Notes under the pieces: model-generated
Database searches by the model: none
Told to the model about the DNA's origin: nothing
What the model saw: only the letters and a program-made list of their open reading frames with translations
Origin: Amia ocellicauda
Lineage: Eukaryota > Chordata > Actinopteri > Amiiformes > Amiidae
Reading direction: 5' to 3'
Assembly (NCBI RefSeq): GCF_036373705.1
Contig: NC_089851.1
Span: 5,735,920 to 5,799,919, forward strand
DNA: 64,000 bases
Made by a program: the position numbers and the translations under genes
In this document: positions 1 through 36,663 of the stretch, one piece after another
Layout of the letters: the number at the start of each line of letters is the position of its first letter
Position numbering within the stretch: position 1 is the stretch's first letter

Positions 1-3000
1 ATAACCCTACAGAATGATTGCATGTAATTGAAATGACTAAAACAGTGTAATAAATGTAATTCAGTTTTTAAGTCCCAGTGTCTTTGTTTCATTGCATAGC
101 ACTTAATACAGCACTTTATTTGCTTTTCACATTCCTCACACAAACATAGAAAGCTGAAATCTTCCTCCATGGACTACAAGTGCACAACACACATACACAC
201 ACACTCACACACATATACCAAAGGTCAATTTAGATTAGATATGGTGTAATGATTTCCCAAACTCAAAACTCTTAAATGTCAATTGTTCTAGTTTCTTCTG
301 TTATAAATGTCTTATAAACATTAACTTGCTGTAAACCATCTTAAGGTTTTATCTGGCTTTATCTTATTTGAAGAATTATAAATGACAGCCTTTTGTTGTC
401 TGTGTGATGACATAATTAATGTCAATGATTTGATGTTTGCTCTCTGATTTATTCATCTTTCAATCCATTCTTGTTATTCATTCTTCTCCCCGTGTTTCTT
501 TGTCCTGCTTGGAGTTTGTGTGTCATTTTCTTTGTTTGTTTGTTTGACCGTTTTCTATTTCCTTTTTATATGGAGACTCTTGCATTCAGATCATTTCAGC
601 ATGGACCCACCTGCCAATCACAAATAGCCGTTCCAAGAATACACGTCCGCGTTTTACTTGACAAAAGATTCTTCCATTGACATAAGGCGAACCCAACCCT
701 GCTCTGCTTTTTAAATTCACAGTTGGCGGATGGGTTGAATTTTTGATGTCGTGCGGGCCTGGGCTGGAGCTGTATTGCCAACATTTTCAACTCACAGTTC
801 CGTGGGGAGAAGATTTTGGCAAAAGAAAGGCTTTAACATCCCGCCGCCTCTCCCAGCGAGAGCGGCTGAGGAATGAGGGCAGGAAAGCTGTAATACACGG
901 GCTTCAGCCTCATTGCATGATTTTAATATCCAAAGTCATGCACTATATGTATTATATCATGTTTATGTAAAACTTTGGTAATGTTGGTGACGGTTAACCC
1001 ATATCATTTGGATAGAATAGAAAGCAAAGAAAACATTTTTATAGCATGTGAATTCGATGAACTCAGAGTCATCCCACATTCAGATTGTGATCGCTGGCTC
1101 GCTGGAATAATAACGGATCGTGTGCTGGGATGAAAGATGTTGTGTGAACCAGCGCTGATAAAACATTGACAGAAGTTACTTATCCCTTTCAAGGCAATGT
1201 GAAGAATCCAGAAGCTGTTTGGCAAACTTTTGGATCTGGCCTGGATCCGCTACAGGGACTTACACTAAGTGATTCACTGCAAGAAAGTGATGTAGGACTA
1301 TTTTTATAATGCAATCGTTATGTGATTTGCTTTACAGGAAAAGTATATCTGCAGTACAGCCTTTGTTATTAAAGCACATCAAAATGGTTTGGAATAAGAA
1401 AAAAATTGATACAGTACATATAGTTTGTCACAAAGGAGGAGAAATAAAAAGCAGGGGGTTTAATCTAAAGTGAACAGTGAAGGAAAATGTCTAGTGTTGA
1501 TTAGTATAGATCCAGTCCTCGGGATGTTGTTACTTTCTTAGATGGCTGTACTTGTACAAATATTTCTGTTGGGGAAGTGTTAGGCTGATGAAGTGTTTGT
1601 CAGAAATAAACTAAATCCCGTCTTTTGATATTTCTTCGATAATGATGAGGAGGATAATTATTATTCAGAAGAATAATAGTAGTAGCAGAAATAATACATT
1701 TAGCAGTTGTTTTGATGTTGATTTTGTTTATTATCAGTATTATTATTTAATTGAAAACATGCTAATTAAACATATACAAGCAGAAAATCTAAAAAGCATT
1801 TCCTTGTATCCTGATTCTGAAATACAGAAGCTATTAGGATGTGGACTTTGCTACTCAATGGGAATAAAGTAGTGAAATCAGTCAGTCTTGTGATAGAAGC
1901 GGCAGATGCAGGATGTAAAGAGGCAGACGTCAGTCAGGTACTTGTTTCTTCATTGTTATTTTGCTAAATGAAATGCCTCTTTAGACATGCTGGGTTCATG
2001 GCAGGTTTTTAAATGTGCATGAGAATGTTTTCTTGTCAATTTTTTTTTTAATTTGAAGCATTTATTTTGCAACATCAGGAAATGGCGAGTCAGCAATTAC
2101 AGCAGAAACTTATTTTTCCTAACATTGCCAACTGCAAGAATGGAAAGTGTGTAGTGTAGCAGATTTATATTTTGACATTGTAATATGTTTAAAACAATAC
2201 ATATGTATGTATATATTTGCTAGCTCACTGTACTAGGATGTATGCTTATTGTATCTTGTACTTGCACTTTATAATCCCTTAAAAAGGGTGTTTGCTAATA
2301 AATAATAATGATCATATATATGTATATGTGTTTGTATATAAATATATATATATTATAACAAGTTGTGCTGTATCTGTGAAGTGAGGATTGTATCCTTGGG
2401 TCCAAAGTAAAAGAGAAACATTAACAGAGTCATGTGAAACTGCAAAAACACCAGCTGTTGCTTTACTCACCTAGTTAAACACCAACCTGGGATCTTGGTG
2501 TCGCCTTTGCACTTGGAGCTAATTGCTTATTTGCAGGGTATTCGCTTCTTCTAATGGTTCTCAGAAGGAAAGAAATTCAGTTAGTATTCAATAGTATTCA
2601 ATTAGGAGGTGTTTGTCATGTCAATGAAATTGCAAAGGTGTCTCAATTTCTCGCTCTCCTCACCTGGGCAACACTATGATTTCTGCAGTTTTCCTGAATG
2701 CATTAACAACGAAGATACTCTATCTATGCCACTGTCATCATTTAGACACTTTCCAGGACTGTGACATGCATTCTGCGTCAGTGAGAAACACAATCAGCCA
2801 TTCCTGACTTTAACAACCTCATGGATTTAAGCCAAGTTAACAATACAACATAAGATAACCTTAACTGAAACATCATGTAAGCTTATTCTATTGAACAGTC
2901 CATTCAAAACCATGGAGAGAAAACATGTTTGATAGTTTCTCAGTGGCATCATCATTATTGGATATTCCCTGTTTGGTTTAAAACCCGGATTGTGTGGTTG

Positions 3001-3393
3001 AGCTCGGGACTCATTTTCAAGGGTTCAGATTTGTGTGGCTGTCGCAGGGTGGTCTGCAGTTTGTAATAATACAACCGGCTCTGATGCAGTCAACTCCAAA
3101 CACTTTTTATTTTGTATTTACACTTCCAGTTATCGTGGGTCACCCCGGGTTCGATGGGTGAGCATGCTAATCTACCCTTTCACCCCTCTAAAGCCGTTTT
3201 CACACTACACCATGCACATATAAACATCGATCAAATCCAACAGCCTGTCAATTAGCTCCTGCTGATAACATTTCTAAGAAAACCATTTACTAATCTTTTT
3301 ATCTGACATTTCCTCATTTGACAGCATACCTTTTGACAAGAATTCTCGCTGTCTGAACTGTGTAAGACTTAAGACAGTCTGAGAGAATACAAA
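1..3393. other. 5' flank, no gene recognised
   Basis: No open frame here looks like a conserved protein. The stretch is AT-rich, with a CA-rich simple tract near 170-225 and TA-rich tracts near 2190-2360. Two more complex, less AT-rich patches (about 600-910 and 1040-1260) could be regulatory, but nothing in them is diagnostic. A splice-acceptor-like site (TTTGACAG, ending near 3325) shortly before the first coding exon at 3394 suggests that this exon is spliced to an upstream leader not identified here. Confidence 0.5.
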
Positions 3394-27600
<24,207 letters not shown>

Positions 27601-27913
27601 TGACATCAAGAAAGAGTAAAATCATAATCAAATGCAGTATTCAAATCAAGACGCAGTGCATCATTTTGATTACATGCATATCTGAAGAAATATTATTTTA
27701 CATATGAGACCATGTATTATCACTGCCAACATTATTGAAACATGAAGAAAGAGAAATAATGCAAAAAATCAGTATTACTTACAAAGGGGGAAGTTAAATA
27801 GTAAAGAAATTATAAAGGCACTACATTAAAATTGTAATGTATATATTTTATAATTGAAGGAGGGTCATTCAGCGACAAAAGAGAAATGACAGTATTGAAC
27901 ATGTATCTAAGTA

Positions 27914-27943
27914 AATAAATTCTGAAATCCTACACCAAATAAA
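27914..27943 (+). promoter_or_regulatory. Poly(A) signals of the LIM isoform
   Basis: Two AATAAA hexamers (27914-27919 and 27938-27943), about 320 bp after the stop codon at 27600. Confidence 0.5.
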
Positions 27944-28019
27944 ATGCTAATTTAACCCGTATTTTTGCAGTGTTATTATTTTAATTAATCATTTTCTGGT
28001 GAAATGTCCAACAAATGTA

Positions 28020-28205
28020 ATGTGTATATATAAAGACGGGTGATAAAGTAAAGGGAAAATCAACATAAAGTGTCTCAGATGTTGGGCACCCTGAGCCCCA
28101 GATCAGCTTCAATGCTCTTGGCACAGATTCTACGGGTCTCTGGACTCTACTGGAGGGATGGACACCATTCTTCCAAAAGATATTCCCTTTATACATGCCA
28201 CAGAA
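28020..28205 (-). mobile_element. Relic of a Tc1-like transposon (C-terminal end of transposase)
   Basis: On the minus strand the translation includes VESVPRALKLIWGSG followed by TLYVDFPFTLSP. This parallels the Tc1-type transposase C terminus (VESMPRRIKAVLxAKGG) and the non-coding stretch after it. Catalytic parts and both terminal repeats are missing. The fragment is old and inactive. The family match was made from memory. Confidence 0.55.
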
Positions 28206-30280
28206 CATGGTAGGATGTTAATTGCTTAATTGTATCATGCAGTACACCTGCGTTATGTTCTTCCACTCATTTATTCAGGTTTTTCCTTGAATTTGTCACC
28301 CATCTATATATATTACAAATACACACACGCACACACCTAGAGAACTTGAAGATCAAATGTTCCAATGAAAGATACTGAGGTCATTACTAGACCTTGAGGC
28401 GGTATACTTAGAGAAAAAAGGCATTCAACCTTATCTCTCAAGAAGTTGCATGAAGGTGATGTGTGTAAAAGACATCTAGGCTCAAAGTACAAGGAAAAAG
28501 AGTCAAGGAAATATAAATCATTTTTCTTTTGTTGTTGTTTGTCTTTGAATGAACAATAAAAACTTGATAACCCATAATGAATGAGCCATTTATCCTAAAT
28601 TGTGTTTCATTCCACTACACATTGTAGTGGCAAACACATTCTCTTTATCTACAAATGCAAGGGGAGTTATTTTGCACTGCAGGTCATTATCAACATCGCA
28701 AGAAATGGTTTAACAGATTAATATGTAGACAAGGCGTTTTGTTTCTCATTCCCATCACCTTATATAAAAGTTTAAACTGTCAATCACATGGATCACAATC
28801 ACAATCGCATTTTGACTTAACGCTTTGAAGATCAATCTCATTGCGGACAGAATCTTCATCAAGAAAAATACACTAATGGTGGATTTAAAAGAAAAAGTGA
28901 AGCTTTAGGGCATTGAGGTATGCAGTGATTTGTTGGTATAGATAAAAGTGGACAATGTTATGTTCACATCACAAATGTGAAGACACATGCTTTTCATCTC
29001 TATCTAAAATCAACTGATTTATGCATTCAAACACTGAGATCTGGCCTGTGGCGCTTTGTCTGAACAGAGAAATACATGAAGGATACCAACCAACAAGACT
29101 GATGGAGTAACTCCTGTTAAGTTAGCCCTGTCAGAGACCAGATCAAACTGGAAAGCAAACCATGCAAATATGAATGAGTGTGATACACTAATCCAGTCCA
29201 GCTTTGTATATCTCTGTCTATCTCCCCAATGATGAGAGGACTGTACCACGTGAGGGTGACTTTGGAAAAATCTGGCCATGTTATGTTGTAGAAAATGGCG
29301 TATTAGCGGCATATGTTGCATAAACTCAGATGATTGAACAACATTTCACACTTCCATTTTGTATTGTCATAAGGATGCAGCACAATAAAACATACAATAA
29401 ACTCTCGAGTCTCTCCAGTCCTTGGACTTTGAAAAAATAGGTGCACTTAGCATTGCCGATGAGGCGATTCTCTCTCTCTCTCTCTCCAGCTCGACAATGA
29501 TTAGTCTTTGGCCTCAAGGGACTTCACTCTTTTCCAACATGTGATGCTTTAACTTTGAAATAAATACAGAAACTGCAGTGGTGTCATAACATGTAATTAT
29601 TTACTTATTTGCATATGCCCTTATCCAGGGTTATGTACAATTTACACAATAAGCATTAAGTGGTCTTGATCTGTGTGGCAGTGGATTGGTAGAAATCTTA
29701 AAAAATGTTTTTATAACCCTTTCTAGACTGATCAGCATCAATAGCTACTTTTTCTGAGGTCCTCAAAGGTTTATTTTGGCATGGCATGATGTCTTTCCAC
29801 ACACCTGTAAGGTCAAGACTAAACCCACAACGTTTCTGATCTACATATAGTGAGGGGCCTCCCAAATTCACGTAATTACTCATTGTCTAACTAACAAATG
29901 TGACGGTTAAAGACTCTAAACACACACAGATTGTACAACAGTTCTGAACAGATGGCAAAAAGATCCAAACAATATGTTTCAGATCCAGCTTTGAGAAAGG
30001 AAAAAGACAAACTTAACTGGAATAATGACTGCAATAACAATTGCACAACGTCCAATATACAGCAGCCTGGTCCTTCTTCTTTCATACCTGTGAAGAGGAT
30101 ATAAGATTAATATACAGTACCTTATGTGCAAAATGCAAACGCAATGAATCAGATGGCATATAAAGAGTCTTCCCCGTTTTCCCTACTAAAGGTAACCTGG
30201 TTAAACATTAATTTAAATTGTTGCTGCTGATTAGAAAATGAACATGCGATGCTGCTCACTTTTCATTGCTGCTGTCAACG
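28206..30280. other. Spacer between the Xin locus and the first SLC22 gene
   Basis: No gene was recognised. There is a short (CT)n tract near 29470-29487. The open frames on the minus strand (about 29019-29321) have no recognisable motifs. The last 90 bp contain the SLC22 promoter region. Confidence 0.5.
30200..30212 (+). promoter_or_regulatory. HNF1-like site upstream of the first SLC22 gene
   Basis: GTTAAACATTAAT matches the palindromic HNF1 consensus GTTAATNATTAAC at 11 of 13 positions and lies about 70 bp before the start codon. Several kidney organic-anion transporters of the SLC22 family are HNF1-driven. A chance match in AT-rich DNA is possible. Confidence 0.3.
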
Positions 30281-33200
30281 ATGGCAGACTTTGGGGAGAT
30301 CTTAATTGCCATTGGCGACTACGGGCTCTTTCAGAAGCTGCTTCTTTTCGGGCTGTGCTTCCCCAACCTCATTCTGCCCTTTCATCTGTACAGCCTGATA
30401 TTTACAGACGCAAACGATATCCATTACTGCAACACAGACTGGATTCTGAAAGTCAGCCCCAACCTGACGGGAGAGCAGCAGCTGAACCTGACTGTTCCCC
30501 GGGAGCAGGATGGGTCCTTCAAGAGCTGCGAGATGTTCACCCCTGTGGACTGGGACATCGAATCCATCATGGACTATGGAATCAACACCACCACCAGCTG
30601 CCAGGATGGATGGGTGTATGAGAATCCCAAGTTTAAGTCCACAGTATTGGAGGTCAGTTTAATACTGAAGATGTGATGTTCTCTGGACCATCGAAGAAAG
30701 TTATTTTCCATGTTTGTTTGAAATGTTAAAGATGGAAGATAATTGCCAACAGGCAGTCGAGGTCCGTTATTTTCATATGGAAAGTTTTATTTATCCAATG
30801 ATTTGCTTTTTTCTGCTTTTCCAGTTTAACCTCGTGTGCAGAAATGCTTACCTGAGGATTGTCGCCCAGTTTCTTTTCATGGTTGGCATCATGGTTGGGG
30901 CTTTCATTTTTGGCCCACTTTCCGAGAGGTGAGATCTTTGACTGTCACAAATTAAAAGAATGATGTTGTTGTAGTGTGTGTTTAATACTCATGCCTTCGA
31001 CAAGTCCGTTTTGATTCTGTGTTAATCAAATTGCATTTCAATTTTATAGAAGCATTTACTTTTGTGCTGGTTTACGGATAACTCGTGGACAACTCTCGTT
31101 ATTCCTCTAATCACGGGAATTTGTTCTTCTCTTCAAGATTGGGTCGAAGACGAGCAACCCAGATACCCTTGGTACTGATGCTGATTTTTGGTTTAGGAAC
31201 AGGACTGGCGCCTAATTACTATGTGTACATCACGACTCAGTTTGTAGTCGGGATATCATTCGGGGGCTTTCGAGTGAACTGTGTCTTATTAGGTAGGTCC
31301 AATTTCTCCATTTGTTGTATTAAGCAGAGTTCACATTTATACACTGATTTGTCTTGGTAGGAGAGATGAAGAAGCATACATCTGTCTACATAGTGACAAA
31401 CCTGATTTCTGTGCTTTCTTAGTCTAGAGTAACTGCACAGTCGAGGAAGGGGTTTGATCTTAAAGACACACAAAAGTGAAATTTTGCTCTTAATGTTTTT
31501 ATTCTAAAATGTATGTAAAGGTAAGCGGTAAACTGCCAGAGGTTAAAAAAAAGTTTAGGTTACCAAAAACTGAAAAATAATGTAAAGTTCAGAGTTATAT
31601 ACTGTGTTTCTACACCCTCTTAAGCATTATTTGGCAGTGTTACACGCAGCTCCTGTGTATAGAAGTGACGCTGTATTCCTACAATGCGCACATTGTTTGA
31701 AAGCTTATTCTCTCGGTTACCAGCGCGCTTCCTTCTCAAACACATCCGATTTACAGTTTCTGTGTTGCCGCCATCATTCAGAGCCCGGGGGGTAAAAGTC
31801 TGCTGCGGGGAGGTCTTATTCAGATCACTCAGTTACGATGGGATTTCTTTGCAAATTGGCTTGTTTTGTTCAGAACAACCTAAATGCGGGGGGGATTAAA
31901 AAATTGTTCACATCAAAGAATGCTTCACATCACTAGATCATGAGATACCAAACACTTGGCAAACACAGCAGTGAAGAGCACACATGGGTACATTGAGACA
32001 TTAAACTGTGTAAATTTAAATAAAAACTGGAAAAATGTAGGTGTTCTAAAACATTTGTACATGCAATGTCTTCTAACTATACCTGAATATGCTGACATAC
32101 TATAAATTAGCTTTACAGACATGTTTTCTGTTTGATTTACAGCCACAGAATGGATCGGGGTGTCTAAGAGATCCTACCCCTCTTCCATCAGTAAAATCTG
32201 CAACGCTGTGGGCCAGTGCCTCATCGCTGTAATTGCCTTTTGCATTCGAGACTGGAGAATTGTGCAGTATGTCATCACATCTCCTTTGGTGGTCGTTGTC
32301 ATTTATATATGGTAAGACAATTTCACTCATTTAATATATTGTATATTTACCGTCGACAAATATTAATCAAAATAAAGGTCCACCGAAGAGGGTAAGCTGA
32401 CAACTTCTTTGCAGCTCACCCAGCAGCTAATGCAAAATTGTAACATTAATTTTGACTTTACCATTTGAATCGGCTAACGTACGTTTCTTCTGCTGAAGGC
32501 TGATCCCAGAGTCCGCGCGGTGGCTGCTCTCCAGAGGAAGAAACGAAGAAGCCAAAAAGTTCATTCTGAAGGCAGCAGCGATCAATAAATCCACAGTCCC
32601 AAGTGAAATCCTTAACAAAGTATGTATCTCAAGTTATGTGGAATTGACCAAAGTTTTCAATTCACTGTACTGGCGCAAGTCAAGATGCTCATGTGATGTT
32701 AACAGTGATGGAAAATGGTGGATGAGTGACGGGAATTAGGCAACAAAGGGGAATTACAATCTTTTGGGGTTTGTTATTAAGTCAAAGGATGTCACATGGC
32801 AAACAGTAAGGCGATGAAAGAAAAGGTGAAAGATAAAAAAGCCTACATATTGTACCTGCTGGTGTTTTGTAGTTCATAAGAACTGATGGTGGCTTCTAAG
32901 AAGCAGATGGACAGATCTATATGATAAAATAGTTATCTTAGGAAGTGCCTTTAAGCAAATGCATCCCACAGACCCTTACAAATGTAAAACATTATAAAAA
33001 GAAGCTAAATTGAATTTATTCTTGCTGTGGGAGCAGTGGGAGATTTGCATGTCGGTCTAATTCAACTTCTTTATTGCCATTATGAAACAGTCACAGGATC
33101 ATTCGTAGAATAGGACGGATAGCTTCATAAATTGGCACAGTTAATACTGATACATGCATTGTGTTGCAGGACTGTTGTCCAGGGGTCTTATATGAATAAC

Positions 33201-34791
33201 GGCTGTGTGTTAATTGCAGATCACAGTGCACAAGAGCACTGATAATGGGACAATCTGGGATCTCTTCAAGTCACCTCTTTTAAGAAAGTACACCTTAATC
33301 TTGAACTTCTCATGGTAAGAGGATTATACACCTTTAAAGCTACTCACCTGTTCTGTAGTAGTTTACACCTGGAAGTTGCCAATTCAATCATAAGTGTGTG
33401 TCTTAATGGATGTGTTGCTAAAAACAAAATGTATTCTTCATCTTCTAGGTTTGCAACTAACATAGCACTATACAGCCTGTCTTTCAATGTTGGGAATTTT
33501 GGCCTAAACATTTTTCTCACCCAGTTGCTTTTTGGTTTGGTTGAAATCCCAGCAAATTTCATCTGCATTTGGCTGCTGGAGATCTGGGGCCGTCGGATCT
33601 CCCAGATCTCCACACTGGTCGTAGGAGGAGTCATTTGTATTCTGATCTCCGCTGTCCCACAAGGTACCCTTAACACAATTAGAAAAGAGAACGGAAAATG
33701 ACTCACTTCTATGATTCTATGGAAATCGACAGCAAGAACAAAAAATAAAATGCTACAAATATGGAGCCCCTGAATTTATTATTAATTTACATATTTATTC
33801 AAACTTGTTTAGAGGATTATTTTAGTCAGATTCAGTGATAAAACTAAACCTTAAACCATTTTTTTGTTCTGCTCCGTATGTATATTATATGATTATATGT
33901 TGTTATCTTTAATTTTAGATAATGCAATTATCGTTACTTCTTTTGCAATTTTTGGAAAGTTCTGCATTACATGGGCTGGCACGGTCTGTAACGTGTTCAT
34001 CCAGGAGGTGTTTCCTACGTCTGTCAGGTATTGCATACTAATTTTGAACTTACTGCTATACAAACCCCTGTGGCTCTGATGCTGAACTCTACCCACAATC
34101 CTCAGCAACACCCACACTCCTGTTCTAATTAACTAGCAATACCCCACTGTCTAGCAGAAATAATTGGGGCCACTATATCTCGCCTATCCCTAAGAGCAGG
34201 GATAGTGCTTTAAGCATGGTATTATACATCCATAGATTAGATATATAGATTGGATAGATAAAGTGAACACAGAGTTTAAACAGTTACAAAAGTAAATCAA
34301 CTACAGACAAATTAGTCATTTCATTGTAAATGACTACAATGTATTTCCATGTTGTTGTAAATGTCTTTTTTGCAGACAAAGTGCCAACGGATTGGGTGCA
34401 ATGTCAGCTAGAATGGGAGGCATCCTTGCCCCTCTAGTAAATTTACTCAAAATGGTCCACTGGGCGATTCCCACTTCGATAAACGGGACTTTTCTCCTGG
34501 TCGGTGGCTGTCTGAGCTTCATGCTACCCGAGACCATGAGGACGGAGCTCCCGGACCACACGGACGACGTCTCTGTGAACGATAAGTAAGCATCTCGTTC
34601 ACGTGTTCCTAGATCGAAGCCCTGAATGTTAGCGAATGCTGCGTTCAACACTGCACTGTCATTCTCTGTGAATAGCCTGCCCTCATGGTTCCTACCATTT
34701 TCCTTCTAGTGACTGGACAATCATGAACACACACAGAGGCGAACAGACACCAGAGGAAGGTCTTCAGAGGTCACTCTCCACTAAGCTGTAG
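30281..34791 (+). CDS. SLC22A13-like organic anion transporter (copy 1)
   Basis: Ten exons read by eye: 30281-30652, 30825-30928, 31138-31292, 32143-32311, 32499-32619, 33220-33314, 33449-33663, 33919-34027, 34376-34585 and 34710-34791. They join in frame to 543 residues, close to human SLC22A13 (551). This is a major-facilitator plasma-membrane carrier for organic anions such as urate or nicotinate in the human relative. Visible hallmarks are the N-terminal helix after GDYGLFQK, a large glycosylatable first extracellular loop with NLT and NTT sites, the loop 2-3 motif [24 protein letters not shown] after helix 6, and the [16 protein letters not shown] end. The usual GPLxDR aspartate is glutamate here. 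The start at 30281 has a strong context (ACGATGG); an in-frame ATG at 30266 would add five residues. The substrate cannot be told from sequence. Confidence 0.9.
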
Positions 34792-35128
34792 ACCCTCGAC
34801 AGCATAAGCAGCAAGGCAAACATCAAAACACATTTGAGGTTGGAAATCTGCAGGAGAGAGCCAGGATGTGAAGGGAACCAGACTGGGAGTCACGGCAGCA
34901 ATGTCACGAAATATGAAGAGGACGATAATTGAAGGAGATGAAGCAGAGACACATGACAATTGTACTAATTAGCAATAGAGGCTTGTGTAGCCAAGGTTGG
35001 ACTACAATGCTCACCTCAAAATGCATTTGTGTTTAGTTGTTGTCTTTACCACAGACAGCAGTGAGTTCAGAGAACGCTGCTCCCTGTAATTACAGTCTGT
35101 TCTGGTTATTATTTAAAATCACATTGTT

Positions 35129-35134
35129 AATAAA
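35129..35134 (+). promoter_or_regulatory. Poly(A) signal of SLC22 copy 1
   Basis: AATAAA 338 bp after the stop codon, the first hexamer in this 3' region. Confidence 0.45.
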
Positions 35135-35447
35135 GAGTATTGTTATAAAATGTATTGTTAAAAAAATAAGAATTATTGCTTCAGTAAAGGTTTGGCTTTG
35201 GGAGGTTATGGTAGGTGACGTTTTGCAGAAATAAGCAGGAATGGGAAAATTAAATACCAGAAACGTACAGCAGAGGACGTTAGCTGTTTGCAAGCTTTCT
35301 ATTATCCACTATAGTTTTAATTGGGACAGGGTGCACAGGTTATTTTTTAGGATTTAGTAACGCAACAAGCAGCCAGCAAGAAGAATACTGGAATTAGTTT
35401 TAGTTGAATTGCCAACAGATTATTAACATTTAGTTTGTGGTGTTTAT

Positions 35448-35450
<3 letters not shown>

Positions 35451-35487
<37 letters not shown>
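35451..35487. repeat. (CT)n microsatellite
   Basis: Uninterrupted CT dinucleotides over 36 bp. Confidence 0.95.
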
Positions 35488-35488
<1 letters not shown>

Positions 35489-36119
35489 AAGCTGGAGATA
35501 ACAGCAGTGCCTATCTGACCTGCAAGGTTATAATAAATAGGCAAAGTAGGCACGTTTGTGACGGAAAAAAAGTGAGGAGGGGGTAGCTGAAATTTACCTT
35601 TGATTCTACCATGTCATTAAATTATTCACTTAACAGGTAAATTGTCAGTGAAACACAAACCAGCAGGGTAGGGGCTCCTCCAGGACACGTTTGAGAACCA
35701 CTGATCTACACGATCTTAAATTCTATTTAAAAAAATAACATCTATAAAATATAACAATATGTTATAAAAATATAATATCTATTACATATATTCAAAGCAT
35801 AACAATGTGATTTCATCGTTATCACTGACATTGTCCGACTGACACTATGAACAAATTGTACATGGGGTGGCAAAGGGGTGGCAAGATGTTTTGGCAGGGT
35901 GGCATGGGAGTCCCCATACAATAAAAATAAAATTGTACTTCTATGTGCAAATGAATTTTAAAAATATATGTTTTAACAATATTTATTCTAACAACAATAA
36001 CAAATGTTTCAAATGTACATAACATATACATAAAACTGTGCTGGTGTTATTGTCTCTGAGTTGCCATGGGTCCAGCCATGCTTTTTTAAGACAGCTTAAG
36101 GCAGCGGTTGTTGTGCTGT

Positions 36120-36663
36120 GCAGCAAAACGTTTTACAAACATCCAAATCAAGTGCTTTTGCATGGTGGCTCTCAATACTGAGAACAGCTAAATTCGTCAG
36201 ATGGTTATCTGCCTTTGTTGAATGCGGTTGATTTTTTACAAGCTTTAATGTTGAAAAGCTCACACCCTGCAATACTTACTGGCAAAACAATACCAATTTT
36301 GCACAGACGATAAAGTTCAAAGAAAACCTGCTTAAAAGGAGCCAGGAACTTCACAAACTCTGTCAGACTGGATGGGTTCACTTCACCATTTGCTTTGTTT
36401 CTCTCAAGAAGTCTTCTTGTCTGGTGTATCTCACTTTTCAAGTCTTGCAAATTACAGTCATATGCTTCAGCCACTAACAAGACAATTTCTTCTCCTAAGA
36501 AGTCATTGTTTGATGGGTTTAGAGCTTGTATGCCCCTCATTATGTTGCAGCTGGAGTAAGAGAGGTGCCTGTTCATCTCACTGAGTCCAGAATGGGAACA
36601 TGTATTCCTTTTCTGAAGGCATCTTATGATAGTTTGATCATAATTACTGCTGAAACGGTACAC
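36120..36663 (-). pseudogene. hAT-family transposase relic (C-terminal region)
   Basis: The minus-strand frame 36663-36205 reads IQALNPSNNDFLGEE, then DLKSEIHQTRRLLER, FVKFLAPFKQVFFELYRL and IVLPVSIAGCE. These are the landmarks of the ZMYM1-like hAT transposase end. The expected next block (SFSTLKLVK, then LTNLAVLSIES) is present at about 36260-36130 but in a different frame, so a frameshift lies just after the GCE motif. No DDE/RNase H core was found upstream. The flanks (35850-35920 and about 37330) have hAT-like GGGTGGCA strings, but ends and target duplication could not be paired. It is inactive. Confidence 0.65.

Noticed and set aside
29019-29321. 100-codon minus-strand frame in the spacer before SLC22 copy 1
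   Set aside because: No family resemblance, no splice context, and neighbouring frames are broken.
35689-35703. hAT-type end GTTTGAGAACCACTG
   Set aside because: Only one end seen and no target duplication, so no element was called.
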